Shown piece after piece: positions 46,515 to 57,498 of a stretch of DNA of 64,000 nt (positions within the stretch are counted from its first letter, which is position 1; each line of letters begins with the position of its first letter). A model generated the notes under the pieces. The model made no database searches, was not told the DNA's origin, and saw only the letters and a list, made by a program, of their open reading frames with translations. The stretch lies in contig JAESUZ010002554.1 in NCBI GenBank assembly GCA_017311185.1, forward strand, positions 310,001 through 374,000, given 5' to 3'. The translations under genes were made by a program, and so were the position numbers. Origin of the DNA: Proteles cristata cristata (taxonomy: Eukaryota; Chordata; Mammalia; Carnivora; Hyaenidae).

Positions 46515-46690
46515 ATGTAAATTCAGTCAGATTTCCATCCCACGGGTTCTAAATCAGAATTTTGAGAGGTGGGTAAGGAATATTCTTATTAACTGCTTTT
46601 CTCCGTGCCCCCCTTCACACACACACAATTCACACACTCATAGGCATTTCCGCACATGCTACAGTTTAAGAACCATTGATAGAGGCAAAA
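46515..46690 (+). repeat. MER5-like DNA transposon remnant
   Basis: 'gggttctaaatcagaattttgag' and 'tgctacagtttaagaaccattgat' recall the middle and end of MER5 (hAT-Charlie). It is interrupted by a CA-rich patch. Confidence 0.4.
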
Positions 46691-47445
46691 ACACTAGAGG
46701 ATTAAGGGATGAATTTTTGAAATATCTATATTTATAGAAGAGGAAAATGAAGAGGAAATGGAAAATATAAAGCCAAACAAAAACAAAATGAAGACACATA
46801 AACAGTAGAAAAATTAGTATCACTTAAATCAGAGGAAAAAAATTTCACCTCAAGAAGACACATACACTGCTGTGTTCTCCAGAACAACAGCAAAAAACAA
46901 TAGAATATATGTTTTAATACTTTCGCATTTGGCACATTTTATTTTATTTTTTATTTTTGTCAATGTTGCATTATAGTTGTCCCTACCAAGAGTTGGATAA
47001 TCAGTCCTCTAATAGAATTTGGAATTGCTAGGCATATAAATTAGGCAATCCTAGTTATTTATGACTTAATTATTTTGTAGCCCATCTTATATTAAAAAGT
47101 TACACTCAGCTAGAGTAAGCACGCCATTTCTTTTGTAAAAAGGTAATTTAACTGGCTGTCCTTACAATTGCCAACCATGCAGTGCAAAAGTATTGGCATA
47201 TATTGATTGGTTAGTGCAGTTACAGAGGCTGAAAAGTCCCATGATTTGCAATATGCAAGCTGGAGACCCAAGAAAGTGGTATAGGTCAAAGACATGAGGG
47301 CCAAAGAAGGGGGCTGATGGTATAGATTCTAGTCCTAGTCTGAATACCTAAGAACCTAGAAGAGAATACAGAGGAAGACTGATGTCTCTGCTAAGTAGTC
47401 AGGTAGAGAGCCAGCAAATCTTTCCTTCCCCCATCTTCTTTATTA
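46691..47445. other. Unique sequence
   Basis: Nothing recognised. Confidence 0.4.
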
Positions 47446-47459
47446 TTTTTTAAAATTTT

Positions 47460-47667
47460 CTTTCTTAATGTTTATTTATTTTTGATAGAGAGTGAGAGAT
47501 AGAGCTAGAGCAGGGGAGGGACAGAGAGAGAGGGAGACACAGAATTCAAAGCAGGCTCCAGGCTCTGAGTTGTCAGCACAGACCCAGATGTGGGGCTCAA
47601 ATGAACCATGAGATCATGACCTGAGCCAAAGTCAGATGCTCAACTGACTGAGCCACCCATGCACCCC
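47460..47667 (-). mobile_element. Feline SINE with target duplication
   Basis: tttttaaaatttt flanks it at 47447-47459 and 47668-47680. A few bases are missing from the head (ctcaaatgaaccatg). Confidence 0.94.
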
Positions 47668-47680
47668 TTTTTAAAATTTT

Positions 47681-48310
47681 TATTCAGGCCTTCAACACAT
47701 TAGATGATACCCACCCATATTGGTGAAGGCAATCCACTTTACCCAGTCTACTGATTCAAATGCTTATCCCTTCCAGAAACACCCTTAGAGACCCATCCAG
47801 ATTAATGTTCAACCAAATACCTGGGCAACCTGTGATCCAGTGAGGTCGACACAAAATTAACTATCACAATCAGTAAATAAATAACAACAAAAGACACTGA
47901 GAAGATAACAGGTTTAGAAATTAGGCTATCACTAGGGATGTCCAGAAGGAAACTCTAGTTTTATTTGCAACAAAATTTAGGAGAGAGCTATAGGGAATAT
48001 TTCTCTCTCTGGGTGTGAGAGCCAGAGGTCTGGAAGGTGAAGACAGAAAAAAGATGTTTAAAAATTTTGTAGTATAAACAGAGATTCTAGCTCTGTTGTT
48101 AATATGCAGAAGGGTTCTTGGAAAGTTTTGGACTGCGTGATTAAAACTAAAAAACTATGGATGCATATGGGGCAACTTAGTACATGTGTCCTTCTAAGAT
48201 TCTTCCAGATCGCTTTATTCCTTCTTTTTCTGGTACCAATCACATTCACTTTATTTCATTGCTTTGTGAGTCTTTGCTTTTTCCTGCTTAGATCCTACAC
48301 AATCTTCATC
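47681..48310. other. Unique sequence
   Basis: Overlapping 60-80-codon frames on both strands near 48.1-48.3 kb have no recognisable content. Confidence 0.4.
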
Positions 48311-48320
48311 TTTAATTTTA

Positions 48321-48524
48321 TTTTAATGTTTGTTTATTTTTGAGAGTGAGAGAGCGCACAAACTGGGGTCAGAGAGAGAGAGAGAGAGAAAGAGAGAATC
48401 TAAAGCAGCCTCAGGCTCTGAGCTGTCAGTGCAGAGCCTGACATGGGGCTCAAACCCAAAAACTGTGAGATCATGACCTGGACCAAAGTCCGACGCTTAA
48501 GCAACTGAGCCAGGCAGATGTCCC
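48321..48524 (-). mobile_element. Feline SINE
   Basis: Antisense copy with an enlarged GA block and an altered head end, 'gagccaggcagatgtccc'. Decayed flanks atcttcatcttt / attttcatcttg. Confidence 0.9.
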
Positions 48525-49065
48525 TACATTATTTTCATCTTGACTATCCCTCCAGCATCCACCACAGCACCAAACCCAGCCCTGTGTATCTTGCAGCACT
48601 CAGTGAATGCAAGTTGAATCCTTTCCCTGGTATTTCCTTCTCAAAAGATTCATAAACCCAACAGCACTGCAGCATGCCCTATTTAGGAAAGGAAGAGATA
48701 GAAGAAAAGTAAAAGATACCAATACCTGAAGAAAGAGGCCAAGAAGTCCATGTAAATATTGTGTCAATATATCAGGCATAATACAATGAAAAGACCCATG
48801 CTCCACCCCACAGTGGATGGGGACCCTTGACCTTGCCTAGATTCCATCTTTTTAACAATTTTAATGGATACATATTAATTGAAATTAAATTTCTGTGACT
48901 CCAGTAGCAGTAGACATTTGTTGCCTTAATAATCAGAAGGCTTTAGATATAAAAAGCAAATGTAAGAATGAATTTGTTAATATGCTAGCAAATACATCAG
49001 TCTCATTTTTTTTCTTTCATATCATAAAATAATATAATTTAGGAATTGCTATTGCCATAAAAAGG
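48525..49065. other. Unique sequence
   Basis: Nothing recognised. Confidence 0.4.
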
Positions 49066-49066
49066 G

Positions 49067-49261
49067 TTTTTTTAAGTGTATTTATTTTTGGGAGACAGAG
49101 AGCACTAGTAGGGGAGGAGCTGGGGAGAGAGAAGGGGGAAAGGGAGCATCCCAAGCAAACTCCATACTGTCAGTGTGGGGCACAGTGCAGGGTTTGATCT
49201 TATGAACTATGAGCCAAAATCAAGAGTTGGATGCTTACCTGACTGAGCCACCCAGGCGCCC
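49067..49261 (-). mobile_element. Feline SINE, diverged
   Basis: Antisense copy ending 'gactgagccacccaggcgccc'. The central part is shortened (tatgaactatgagcc). Confidence 0.9.
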
Positions 49262-49799
49262 TGCAAAAGATCTTTTTTTAAACCTCAAATAAGTAGTTAA
49301 TGTATATACTGCTAAATGTTTTTTTAATGCTTTGGTGAAAACACAACATTATTTTTAGATAATTTAGATAAAACCTTTTACCTGGAAACACAGTGAATTT
49401 ACTTTTAAACTAATCTACTAACAGTATCCACTTGATTTGTAAAAGCATTTTAACATTTATTTAAGTAACCTTTCTAAATAATGGAATGTTTCAATCAACT
49501 TGATAAAAAAAAAAGCTGATGTAGCTTTTAGGATACCAAAAGTTAATTTTAACTGCCAAAATTTCACTAGGGATCTTCTGTAAGTCATCTTCTTTTGTTT
49601 ATTTTCCCTAACAACTTTCATAGTCTATCATTTTTAATACTTAGGTAAAATTCTAATATTTTCTTATTTTTAATAAAATATTTTCTATAGTAATTGCTAG
49701 ATCTATTTACACATACCTTGAAAAAATACTTAGCTAAATAAGAATTAGAAAAGTCATAAAATCAGGGAAACTTTGAGATGATATGGTTTTGACATTTTT
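49262..49799. other. Very AT-rich unique sequence
   Basis: Nothing recognised. Confidence 0.45.
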
Positions 49800-49905
49800 A
49801 TAATTATGAGGAGACAGACTCTGGGAAGTTATTTATAATGCTTATTTGGATCATAACAGAGACTCGAACCCAGGCCTTCTGATTCACAATTGCTTTCTCA
49901 TGATT
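49800..49905 (-). repeat. MIR remnant
   Basis: The string 'gagactcgaacccaggccttctgattcac' is the antisense MIR B-box region. Upstream part is decayed. Confidence 0.6.
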
Positions 49906-50173
49906 ATGTAATACCCGTAAAGCCCATTCAGTAGACATTTCGTTATATATTATGTATCCTTACATATTATGCTACTTCCTGAAAGCTCCAATTCTGAGAA
50001 ATGAGTTGTCTTTCTAGCTGCTTTCAAATTATAAACATTTTATATATTACAAATAGGTTTAGAAGTAGGAAAATTCACAAAAATTTTACAGACTTAGAAT
50101 GTTAATCAATGATACTTTTCGCCAAATTGACAACTGGTCATAACTCTCAATGTCCTAACAAACAGCATTGATG

Positions 50174-50388
50174 GGGGCACCTGGGTGGCTCAGTCATTAA
50201 GCGTCCAACTTAGGATAATCCAGTGGTTCCGAACTTTGGGCCCCCATCAGGCTCTGCACTGACAGTGCTCTGGATCCTCTCTCTTCCTCTCTACCCCCCT
50301 CCCTAGCTTGTGTGTGTGCTCTCTCTCATTCTCTCTCTGTCTCTGTCACTCTCAAAACTAAATGAACATTAAAAATTTTAAATAAAAA
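50174..50388 (+). mobile_element. Feline SINE, diverged
   Basis: Head gggggcacctgggtggctcag, altered B-box region, CT-rich end and tail aactaaatgaacattaaa. Confidence 0.9.
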
Positions 50389-50661
50389 ACAGGACTGATT
50401 AATGTCTTTAGTAATAGAAGCTGGGTTGAAAAAATTTTAATTTTTGTAGATCTTTACAATTTTCTCTCATAGAATTGTCGATTTCATAGGTAGTAATCAA
50501 TCCATATGCAAGCATACAGCAAACACTACTTCTCCAGAGTCCTCTTCACAGCCTCCTAAGGCTCCTGGGAACAACATCGTATTATATATAGGAAAACTCC
50601 TATGGAATCTGAGGCCAGTCTGCAAACTTGGATAAACTCAATGTTATAATTTAATGTTTAG

Positions 50662-50664
<3 letters not shown>

Positions 50665-50709
<45 letters not shown>
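50665..50709 (+). repeat. (TG)n microsatellite
   Basis: About 22 uninterrupted TG units. Confidence 0.97.
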
Positions 50710-50719
50710 CCTCACAGCA

Positions 50720-50830
50720 AACTTGCATAGAAAAATATTGTTGCCCATTCTTTGCCGATGAGAAACCCAAGGCTTAGGGGTTCGTTTGCTCATTCACAGT
50801 CCCACAATGGCAGCACCAGGTACATCATTG
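50720..50830 (-). repeat. MIR-like remnant
   Basis: 'tgccgatgagaaacccaaggcttagggg...cacagtcccacaatggcagcaccagg' follows antisense MIR. Confidence 0.5.
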
Positions 50831-51184
50831 GGCACCTTTTATGGTGATACTTCCCTCAAATCCTTAGAAAATTCTTCTCTAGCCTCAAATCCCCTTAGTC
50901 CTTGTATATGCCTATCAGTACACTTCTCATATTTCATTGCAATTATTTGAAACTGTTCATTTCCCCCATTAGACTGTGTATTTCTCAAGTATAAGAACCA
51001 AGTCCTATTTCATGGCTGTCCTCCTATATCTGATGTGGTACCTTCAACTGTGGAGCAGCTATCAGGACATGGTGTGAAGCGGAAGATTGGTTTTCCTCTA
51101 GCTTCTATGTGGACTCTGGATACTGCAGACTTAAATTTATGTCCATAATAATATTAATAACAGCATATTATGTCAATGTATTGT

Positions 51185-51300
51185 GTTTTCACTACATACT
51201 GAACACTTGACTGAGCACTTAAAATGGATTATCTTAAAAAGTGATTATCTTATTTATTTCTCACAATGACCCATACTAAAGGCACTATTTTAGTATACTT
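51185..51300 (-). repeat. MIR remnant
   Basis: 'ttcactacatactgaacacttgactgagcac' and 'tttatttctcacaatgaccc' follow antisense MIR 3' half. Confidence 0.5.
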
Positions 51301-51569
51301 GTTTAGTGAGTTGCCTTTTCCCCTTCCTCTGGGGCTAGGAGATCCCTGCAACAGAACCTGGAGTTTCTTATTCTCCTCAGTTTATAGGACTTTAGGTGTA
51401 GCTGTTTATCATTGTTTACTTACAGGTAAAGAAATTTGCATTATGCTTCCTCAAACTCATCACAAGGACTGAGGAAGTTTCCAATCACCGCACAATTCAG
51501 ATTGTTAAATTCAGTCAGTTAACTCAGACAAAAATACCAAAGACCAAAGACAGAGGGATATGTGGTATT

Positions 51570-51670
51570 TGTCAGACAGACCTGGGCCCCAATCCTGAGT
51601 ATCTGTGACCTTAAACAAGATATGCACTTACTTTGAACCTCAGTTTCCTCAGTGGTGAAAATGATGTTAC
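51570..51670 (+). repeat. MIR remnant
   Basis: 'cagacctgggccccaatcctgag', 'gaccttaaacaagatatgcacttactttgaacctcagtttcctcag' follow sense MIR. Confidence 0.65.
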
Positions 51671-51837
51671 ATTATTTTTTTTCCCCTGAGAGGTGTGATG
51701 AATTAGACCTAGCATCACAGCAGAGGTTTTAGAATTTTGCATCTGGTCTCATAAAATGTCTTTTTTTTTACTCCATTTCCCTTTTGTACCAAAAAAAAAA
51801 GTTATTAGGAAGTTTAAAAACAAAACAAAACAAAACA

Positions 51838-52050
51838 GGGGCGCCTGGGTGGCTTAGTCAGTTAAGCGTCTGACTTTCGCTTAGGTCATGATCTCACGGT
51901 TTGTGGGTTCGAGCCCCGCGTCGGGCTCTGTGCTGACTGCCAGCTCAGAGCCTGGAGCCTGTTTCAGTCTGTGACTCCCTCTCTCTCTGACCCTCCCCTG
52001 CTCACGCTGTCTCTCTCTCTCTCTCCTAGAAATAAATAAAACATTAAAAA
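51838..52050 (+). mobile_element. Most intact feline SINE in the window
   Basis: The head ggggcgcctgggtggcttag, the B-box-like gggttcgagccccgcgtcggg and the tail cctagaaataaataaaacatt are all preserved with their CpGs. The flanks aagtttaaaaacaaaac (51810-51826) and aagtttaaaaaaaacaaaac (52052-52071) are a target duplication with A-length variation. Retained CpGs and the clean flank argue for a recent insertion. Confidence 0.97.
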
Positions 52051-52071
52051 AAAGTTTAAAAAAAACAAAAC

Positions 52072-53019
52072 ACAAATTAGCCTAAGATCCCAAGATTTCT
52101 CTAAAAGATTTTTCCCCATAAAAATGGAGCTGAAGTTCTTTGATACAAGAAGAACACATTTTTGAAAGAATGCCGTTATGTTTTATATACATTTTGAGAA
52201 GGGATGAAGACACAGTTGACAGAGGTGAAGATGTTTTCTTTCTCTAGTCCCTTAAGAACTGCAACACTTTCAGCCTCTCTTGCATCCTCCATTCCATGGT
52301 TTCTTTCAGCTCGGAAATGGAGAAGAAAACTTGTTCTCTTTAATTTTTCTCAATTGCTATGAGGATGGATGCAAAAAGCCCTTGAAAATAAAAGGTGCCA
52401 CACAAGAGTATTGTATTACATAAGGGACGTGTGATTAAAATCTGCAGAGCTAAATAAATATTTAGAACACTCTAAAAATATCCTGGTGCAATGCCAAGTG
52501 GCAGTCCGATTTACAATCCATTAAGGAAGAGTGCACCCAGAATCACACTCCATTCAGGGTTCTGGGCACTCTGGATTTGGGGGAAGCCAAATAGCAGAAG
52601 CGATTTTTAAAGCACTCTAGAGGGAGCTTTTGTAGGAATTAATGAATTCTCAGCCAGCATATCAAGGGGAAAGGGCTCTATGAATTTTCAAAAGACTTCT
52701 GTGAGTATAGTGTTACCTTGGAAAGGAATGGCAGGGAAATCTGAGAAGAGGTAAAAAGTAGATTTTATGTGTATGGGCAATGTTTCAGGACTTAAAAAGC
52801 ATGACCCACGGCAAATTTAACAAAAGGATAGTATGTCAAATATATGTTACTATATCATCAATGTTCATACCAATGTGCCCGAGGCACTGAGGAGTCAGTT
52901 ATACAGACCGCTCCTACCCCATCCCCCCAGGTGGTAAAGAAAAGGAGTGGGGGAAGGGAGGGCAAAAGAGGAAAGGTGCCAGGAGAAGGCAGAGATAGAG
53001 AATTCCCAGTTTTAAATTT
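52072..53019. other. Unique sequence
   Basis: GA-rich patch at 52935-53000. A 100-codon frame (52844-53146, +) runs into the retroviral mosaic and is not a gene. Confidence 0.45.
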
Positions 53020-53918
53020 TGTGAGCCCAGACAGACGTGCAGACTTCAGATTTCTTTTATTAGGCAGTCTATATCAGTCTGGAGAAGACAAGGAATTTCC
53101 CCAAAACAAAAGGGGTTTCGGCAGCTATTTGGGAATATTCCTTTAAGTCCCCGTCCTGAGGTAGACGAACCATAGTTGGCTCCAATTATAGCCATTAACT
53201 TGAGAAATGAATGAGTGGGATCCCCTCACATCTACTAGGCAGAGGAACATAGAGCAGTAACGTCCCCTTCAGTCTGATTTTATTTCAGGCAGACCATTAA
53301 GGTCCTCTTTTCAAGGTCCTGATATTGGCTGTGTTTGGCGGGCCCTTTCCAATTCAGGCATTCATTCCCATGAGGTGGTGTCGCAAAGACAGACAAAGGG
53401 GTAGGGGTGTCCCCTCTAATGACGAGACCACTCAGATACCCATCTGGCTGTGTCCCGAAGAAACTTAGGTGATGCTTAGCTGTAGCAGTCTCAGCATTGT
53501 AACTTATGATTGGAAACTATTCCGATGCTGCCATAGACTGTATGCTGTTCACCACAGAATGTCAGATGGGCCCACTCAGACTCCATAGGGTTTTGGGGAC
53601 CTTATGGGTGCCCACCTGTGGAGCCACAGATTCAAACCCGGAAGGCAAGCCAGACTGAGTCGCACATTCATACTCACATATACACCTGAGGTTATTACAT
53701 TCCCTCCCACAGAATTCCTAGAGATGAGACTACAAACAATGACAATGACAACAGGACAAAACAGGTACAGAAGTAGCCACAAAACAGGTTTACAGGTTTA
53801 CGGAAAGGTCCAGCCTATGTCTAGGTGTGCCCCGGGGGCAGGAAGTAGCTATATCCAGCCTTCCATTTAATCCCCCAGAAAGAAGCACATGTGCATTCAG
53901 GATTCAGATGGTAAATTG

Positions 53919-53924
53919 ACTTAC
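53919..53924 (-). other. Leader splice donor of ERV fragment A
   Basis: CTGAAG|GTAAGT on the minus strand, 159 bases downstream of the primer-binding site, a normal place for a retroviral major donor. Confidence 0.55.
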
Positions 53925-54082
53925 CTTCAGAGGTTTGGAAAAGTGATTCCCAGAGATTAACTGAGGCCATTTTCGGGGTGGCAGGAAAGACCAGAGTGTT
54001 TCCCCGGGTTGCAGGACACTTTCAGGGGCCAGGGAGGGTGAAGGCGAATGAGACAGGAATTTGGATGTCTGGGGTTTCCATA

Positions 54083-54100
54083 ATCTCTCTGGGACCTCCA
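54083..54100 (-). other. Retroviral primer-binding site, tRNA-Thr-like
   Basis: Minus strand TGGAGGTCCCAGAGAGAT begins with the obligatory TGG and differs by two bases from the tRNA-Thr-type site I know (TGGAGGCCCCAGCGAGAT). It starts three bases after the LTR end. Confidence 0.65.
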
Positions 54101-54763
54101 AAATGTTATGCTGAGAGACACAGAAACCAAATGAGACCACTGACGCCCAATTAAGGGAGTCTTTATTATCCTCCAGGACCTCACAGAGTTAACAGGTTGT
54201 CATGAGCCTGTCTAACCCATTTAAGGGCCTAGTCAACAAACTTTGGCAAAGAGTGGGACTATTTTTCATAACCTGAGGCAAGACTTTCCATTGGTGACTC
54301 TGATATGGTTGTTTAAAGTTATCAGAAGGCAGGCTGATGGCAAATCTGACAATCCTTTTTATATAAGAGAATGTGAAAGAAACAATCTTGTAAATCTATC
54401 ACAATTATCTGATAACCCTCCTATTGCTACAAGGGATAGGAGTCCTGGTTGGAGAGAGCCCATAGTTTCCATAGTAATATTTCTGGCCCTTACCTCTTGT
54501 AAAAGCCTCCATTTTCCAGATTTTTTCTTTATGACAAAAGTAGGAGTAGTATTCTAAGGACTAGTAGAAGGTTCAATATGTCCTTCTTTTAGGTGTTGTC
54601 CTATTAGTTGTCTTACTGCTGATATATTTTTCAGATGTTAGGCCACTGTTCAACCCATATAGAAGAATGAGACTTCCAGACTATGGGGTCAGCAGCTAGT
54701 GGAACAATGGCTCCTTCTATAACCTATTTGACTAGGATAACTGAGAAGAGGAGGAGGTGGTTT

Positions 54764-54776
54764 GGGGGGGGGGGGG
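54764..54776 (+). repeat. Run of 13 G
   Basis: A homopolymer within ttt(G)13cggagggg, next to further G-runs (aggaggaggtgg). It lies inside ERV fragment B. Confidence 0.95.
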
Positions 54777-55119
54777 CGGAGGGGACAGTTTCTTGAATTT
54801 ATCTCTTTGTTTAAATGAAGTTTTTCTAGCCTGGATGGGGAAGGCCCAATTGTTTGATGGAACAAAATGTAAAAATTGAGCAATTTGTTGAGGAGATAAC
54901 TTTATCCCCTTCTTTGTTAGCATGTTCTGTATTATATCTACAAAGAGTCTCCTTTCCTTAGACTCTTTATGGCCTTAACTTCTCAAAAACAGTTCTTTGC
55001 TTATCCCCCAACTAACCCTACTTATCTTATGCAGGGAGGTCCACGGTACCCTATGGTGGAATCCTAATGGTGCCGACTAATGAAATGAAAACGACATAGT
55101 TTAAAGAGATTATCTTCAA

Positions 55120-55138
55120 GTCCGTTGTTTGGGCACAA
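55120..55138 (-). other. Retroviral primer-binding site, decayed tRNA-Lys-like
   Basis: Minus strand TTGTGCCCAAACAACGGAC, followed by TTGAAG, aligns with the Lys-type site (TGGCGCCCGAACAGGGAC) with several changes and one extra A. It sits three bases after the LTR end at 55142. Confidence 0.5.
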
Positions 55139-55141
55139 GTA

Positions 55142-55783
55142 TGCCAGAGTCCTGCTCCGGCCGGGTCCAGGGGTCCCTGAAGGATGGCCTGTGTCGGCAA
55201 GGGAGGGATGAGAGAGGCCGGAGAATCTTTCTGGTCACCAGGCAGGCATCTCTGCTCTGACTGGGGCTCAACTTTATTTTATAATTGTTTGGGGGATGGC
55301 ACAGAAGTGGCATTTGCCTTAGACAATGATTTCTGATGACAAATTTCTTTGATATGTAAGAATTTCCCAGAACATAGATTTGTAGAAGACTCCTGCATAA
55401 CCTTTATCAATAGTGATTGAGGTAGGAGATTTAGATGCTTATCCTATGGGGAAGGAAGGTATCTTTAGCATACAAGACAATGTTTTTAGCATAACAAAGG
55501 CAAGGTTAGTTCTTTGTGAGCAGGGGTCTATAGCCCGTTTGTTTAAGGGTAAGTATTTAAGTAAAACAGGTCTTTCAGGAAACACAAATGTTTGTTCCCA
55601 TAATCACAAAAGAAGAAGTTCCTACAATAGGTTCCTTCACAAGGTGCAATCACCATAAGGCCAGAATAAGTCACTCCAAATATCAATCAACAAAATGCCT
55701 TGGGAGTCGGTGCTCAAGCAGAAACAATTGGATGGGGCTGGTATCTAGTATCAGTCACCATCTGACCAGTAAGAGGCTGTGCA
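55142..55783 (-). mobile_element. Probable 5' LTR of ERV fragment B
   Basis: About 640 bp bounded by TGC...GCA (55142-55144 and 55781-55783). On the minus strand a TATA-like AATTATAAAATAAAG lies at about 55273-55287. It is followed by a GC-rich R/U5 (CpGs near ccggccgggtcc and gaggccgg) and then the primer site. The U3 half is AT-rich. The outer boundary is inferred from the terminal trinucleotides only. No matching 3' LTR lies in the window. Confidence 0.55.
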
Positions 55784-56339
55784 ACTTACCTTTACCTCAC
55801 AAGGAGTTCTTTCTCAACCTCTGAGTTCAGAAACGGCTCCCAAAGGTTCACTTTGTGTTATACTCTGTTTCTCTGAGATATTTTGTAATTTTAAATTGAT
55901 TTTCCATCAGGATCATTGTGCCCAGACTCACTTTTTGTACTCCTCCAGAGCCCAATTTTACCTTCTTTTGTCCACCAGTCTCTTTCTCTGAAGGTCATTG
56001 AGCACTTTTGCTCAAGTCTTAAGAACATGAGTTCTTACTTCTCTCAGGGCCCTTTGACTTCCAAAACAGTATTCTGCAGAAGGTTGTTGTTTTTCAGTGA
56101 TAGAGCACACTTCCCAGAAAAACCTTTCTAAAACAATGCTCCCCCTTATTTGAGTGGTTTCAGTTACCTCCCATCAACTACACAAAGTCTTTGAAATGCA
56201 AACTCCATAGCATGACTTTCAGTGATCTGAAATCTGCACCGTTTCATCAAATTCTGCTGAATTGGCCATGCTACTTTTAATGCCTGCACCTTCTGTCTCC
56301 TGGAGTAGCCTGTACTGCTGGGCATGGGCAGGAGCCCAG
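55784..56339. other. Unique sequence
   Basis: Overlapping 60-78-codon frames without recognisable content. A weak sense L2-like stretch may lie at 56160-56330. Confidence 0.35.
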
Positions 56340-56510
56340 GCTTTCTATGCAAATAGAGCTCAATTACAGGCATCACCATTTACCACAATTTTTATCTGGG
56401 CAAGTTATTTCCTCAGGGAGCTTTGGTTCTTTCTTTGCAAATGAGATAAAAGTTTAAGGTTAAGGGTGATTGCTATATTTAAATGAAGTAAATGTAAAGT
56501 GCTTAGAAGA
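56340..56510 (+). repeat. MIR remnant
   Basis: 'tatctgggcaagttatttcctcagggagctttgg', 'aaatgagataaaagttt' and 'aatgtaaagtgcttagaag' follow sense MIR. Confidence 0.65.
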
Positions 56511-57496
56511 TTTTCTAGAGATATCAAACTCTCAAAAAGAACTATCAGTTTCTTTCTTTCTCATTCATCTTTGCAAGGAGTCCTTTGCTTTTGTTGAGTT
56601 TTGAATAAATCCTTCCCTTCCTCCTTACCCCCTGGGCCCCAGCCACACCATTTTTAAAAGGTTTAACCTGACACATTGTATCTAGCTCATTACATTGGAA
56701 AGTAGCCCCCTTTTGTGTTTCTTCTCTTTACGGTATCAACTGCCTTCTTTGGATTTGAGATATATTAGCTTCTGGACCCAAATTGTTCATTTTGTAGTCT
56801 GCAAAGGCTAAATTTATGATAAAACACACAGGATTTAGGAAAGTTTTAAAAAAGCACATTCAATCCTGGTAAGCAAATATAGATTGAATAACTTAAAGGA
56901 CATTATTTCTTTATTTGTATCTTTATTGCCGCATTAACACCACTGTGTTCAGTAAGGCCTGTGTATCTACAAGTAGTGACTGAAAAGCACAGATTGCTTT
57001 CCCTTTGTGCTCCTAATCTGGGGCATTAACCCAAACATTTGAGGAAATTTAGTATGTGAGGTCATTAGGAGAAGTGGTTTCTATTATTACTATTAGGAGC
57101 TTACAGTGGATTGTTGGGGCATTTTCATAATCAAATTTGAATGCTGAGGAAGCACTCAACTGATCATGTATGCCAATGCAGGCATAAGGCAGCTCCCATG
57201 TGTGCAGGGCTGAAAAAAATCATAGCATATGAAAGGAAGATATCATCTTGGACATCTCCCAAATTTTATTTATTTTTTTGTTTATGGAAAATATAATATA
57301 AAACAATTTTGAAAACCATTTTGAAGTACAAGTTACTTGTAACAAATTATAGCGCGTTTGTTTTGCATATCACCTTCTGGTCCTTGACCATACATATACT
57401 TTTTTCACAGTTTCAAACATAAACATAGTACATCTGTCATTTGGCATGTTGCTTTTTATTCTGTGATTTCTTTTTAGTACTTTTCTTTTTTTCATA
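56511..57496. other. Unique sequence
   Basis: Nothing recognised with confidence. Confidence 0.4.
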
Positions 57497-57498
57497 TA

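Larger units (their letters stand above)
53020..54186 (-). mobile_element. Endogenous retrovirus fragment A: LTR end, primer site and leader
   Basis: Minus-strand element. Read on that strand, an LTR R/U5 remnant with an AATAAA signal ends at 54104. A primer-binding site follows at 54083-54100, and then a leader with a strong splice donor (CTGAAG|GTAAGT, 53919-53924). The rest down to about 53020 is leader-like sequence with no intact gag, pol or env frame. A possible second LTR boundary (tgtgagcccag, with an antisense AATAAA at 53056-53061) lies at 53020 but does not visibly match the first LTR end. The layout is that of a gammaretrovirus-like element. It is defective: most of its LTR and all coding parts are absent. 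The left limit is uncertain. Confidence 0.6.
54187..55141 (-). mobile_element. Endogenous retrovirus fragment B: broken gag-pol of class II (beta-like) type
   Basis: Minus-strand coding remnant. Reverse-transcriptase N-terminal motifs are readable in different frames: [11 protein letters not shown] at about 54497-54530, then IDLQDCFF at 54379-54399, then WKVLPQ at 54274-54290. These are the class II (betaretrovirus-like) versions. The segment is cut at about 54186, so the YxDD catalytic box and all of the rest of pol and env are absent. A gag-like patch (KKGIKLSPQQ) lies near 54880-54920, next to a proline run encoded by the poly-C/G tract. So gag is reduced to a stub and protease is not identifiable. 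Stops and frameshifts are frequent. The 102- to 104-codon frame on the plus strand here is a shadow. Confidence 0.85.

Noticed and set aside
51838..51915. tRNA-like head with A- and B-box features, a possible tRNA gene
   Set aside because: It is the 5' part of a SINE that continues into the CT-rich body and A-rich tail. About thirty similar copies occur in the window.
54243..54557. 104-codon plus-strand frame
   Set aside because: It is the reverse strand of the retroviral reverse-transcriptase remnant.
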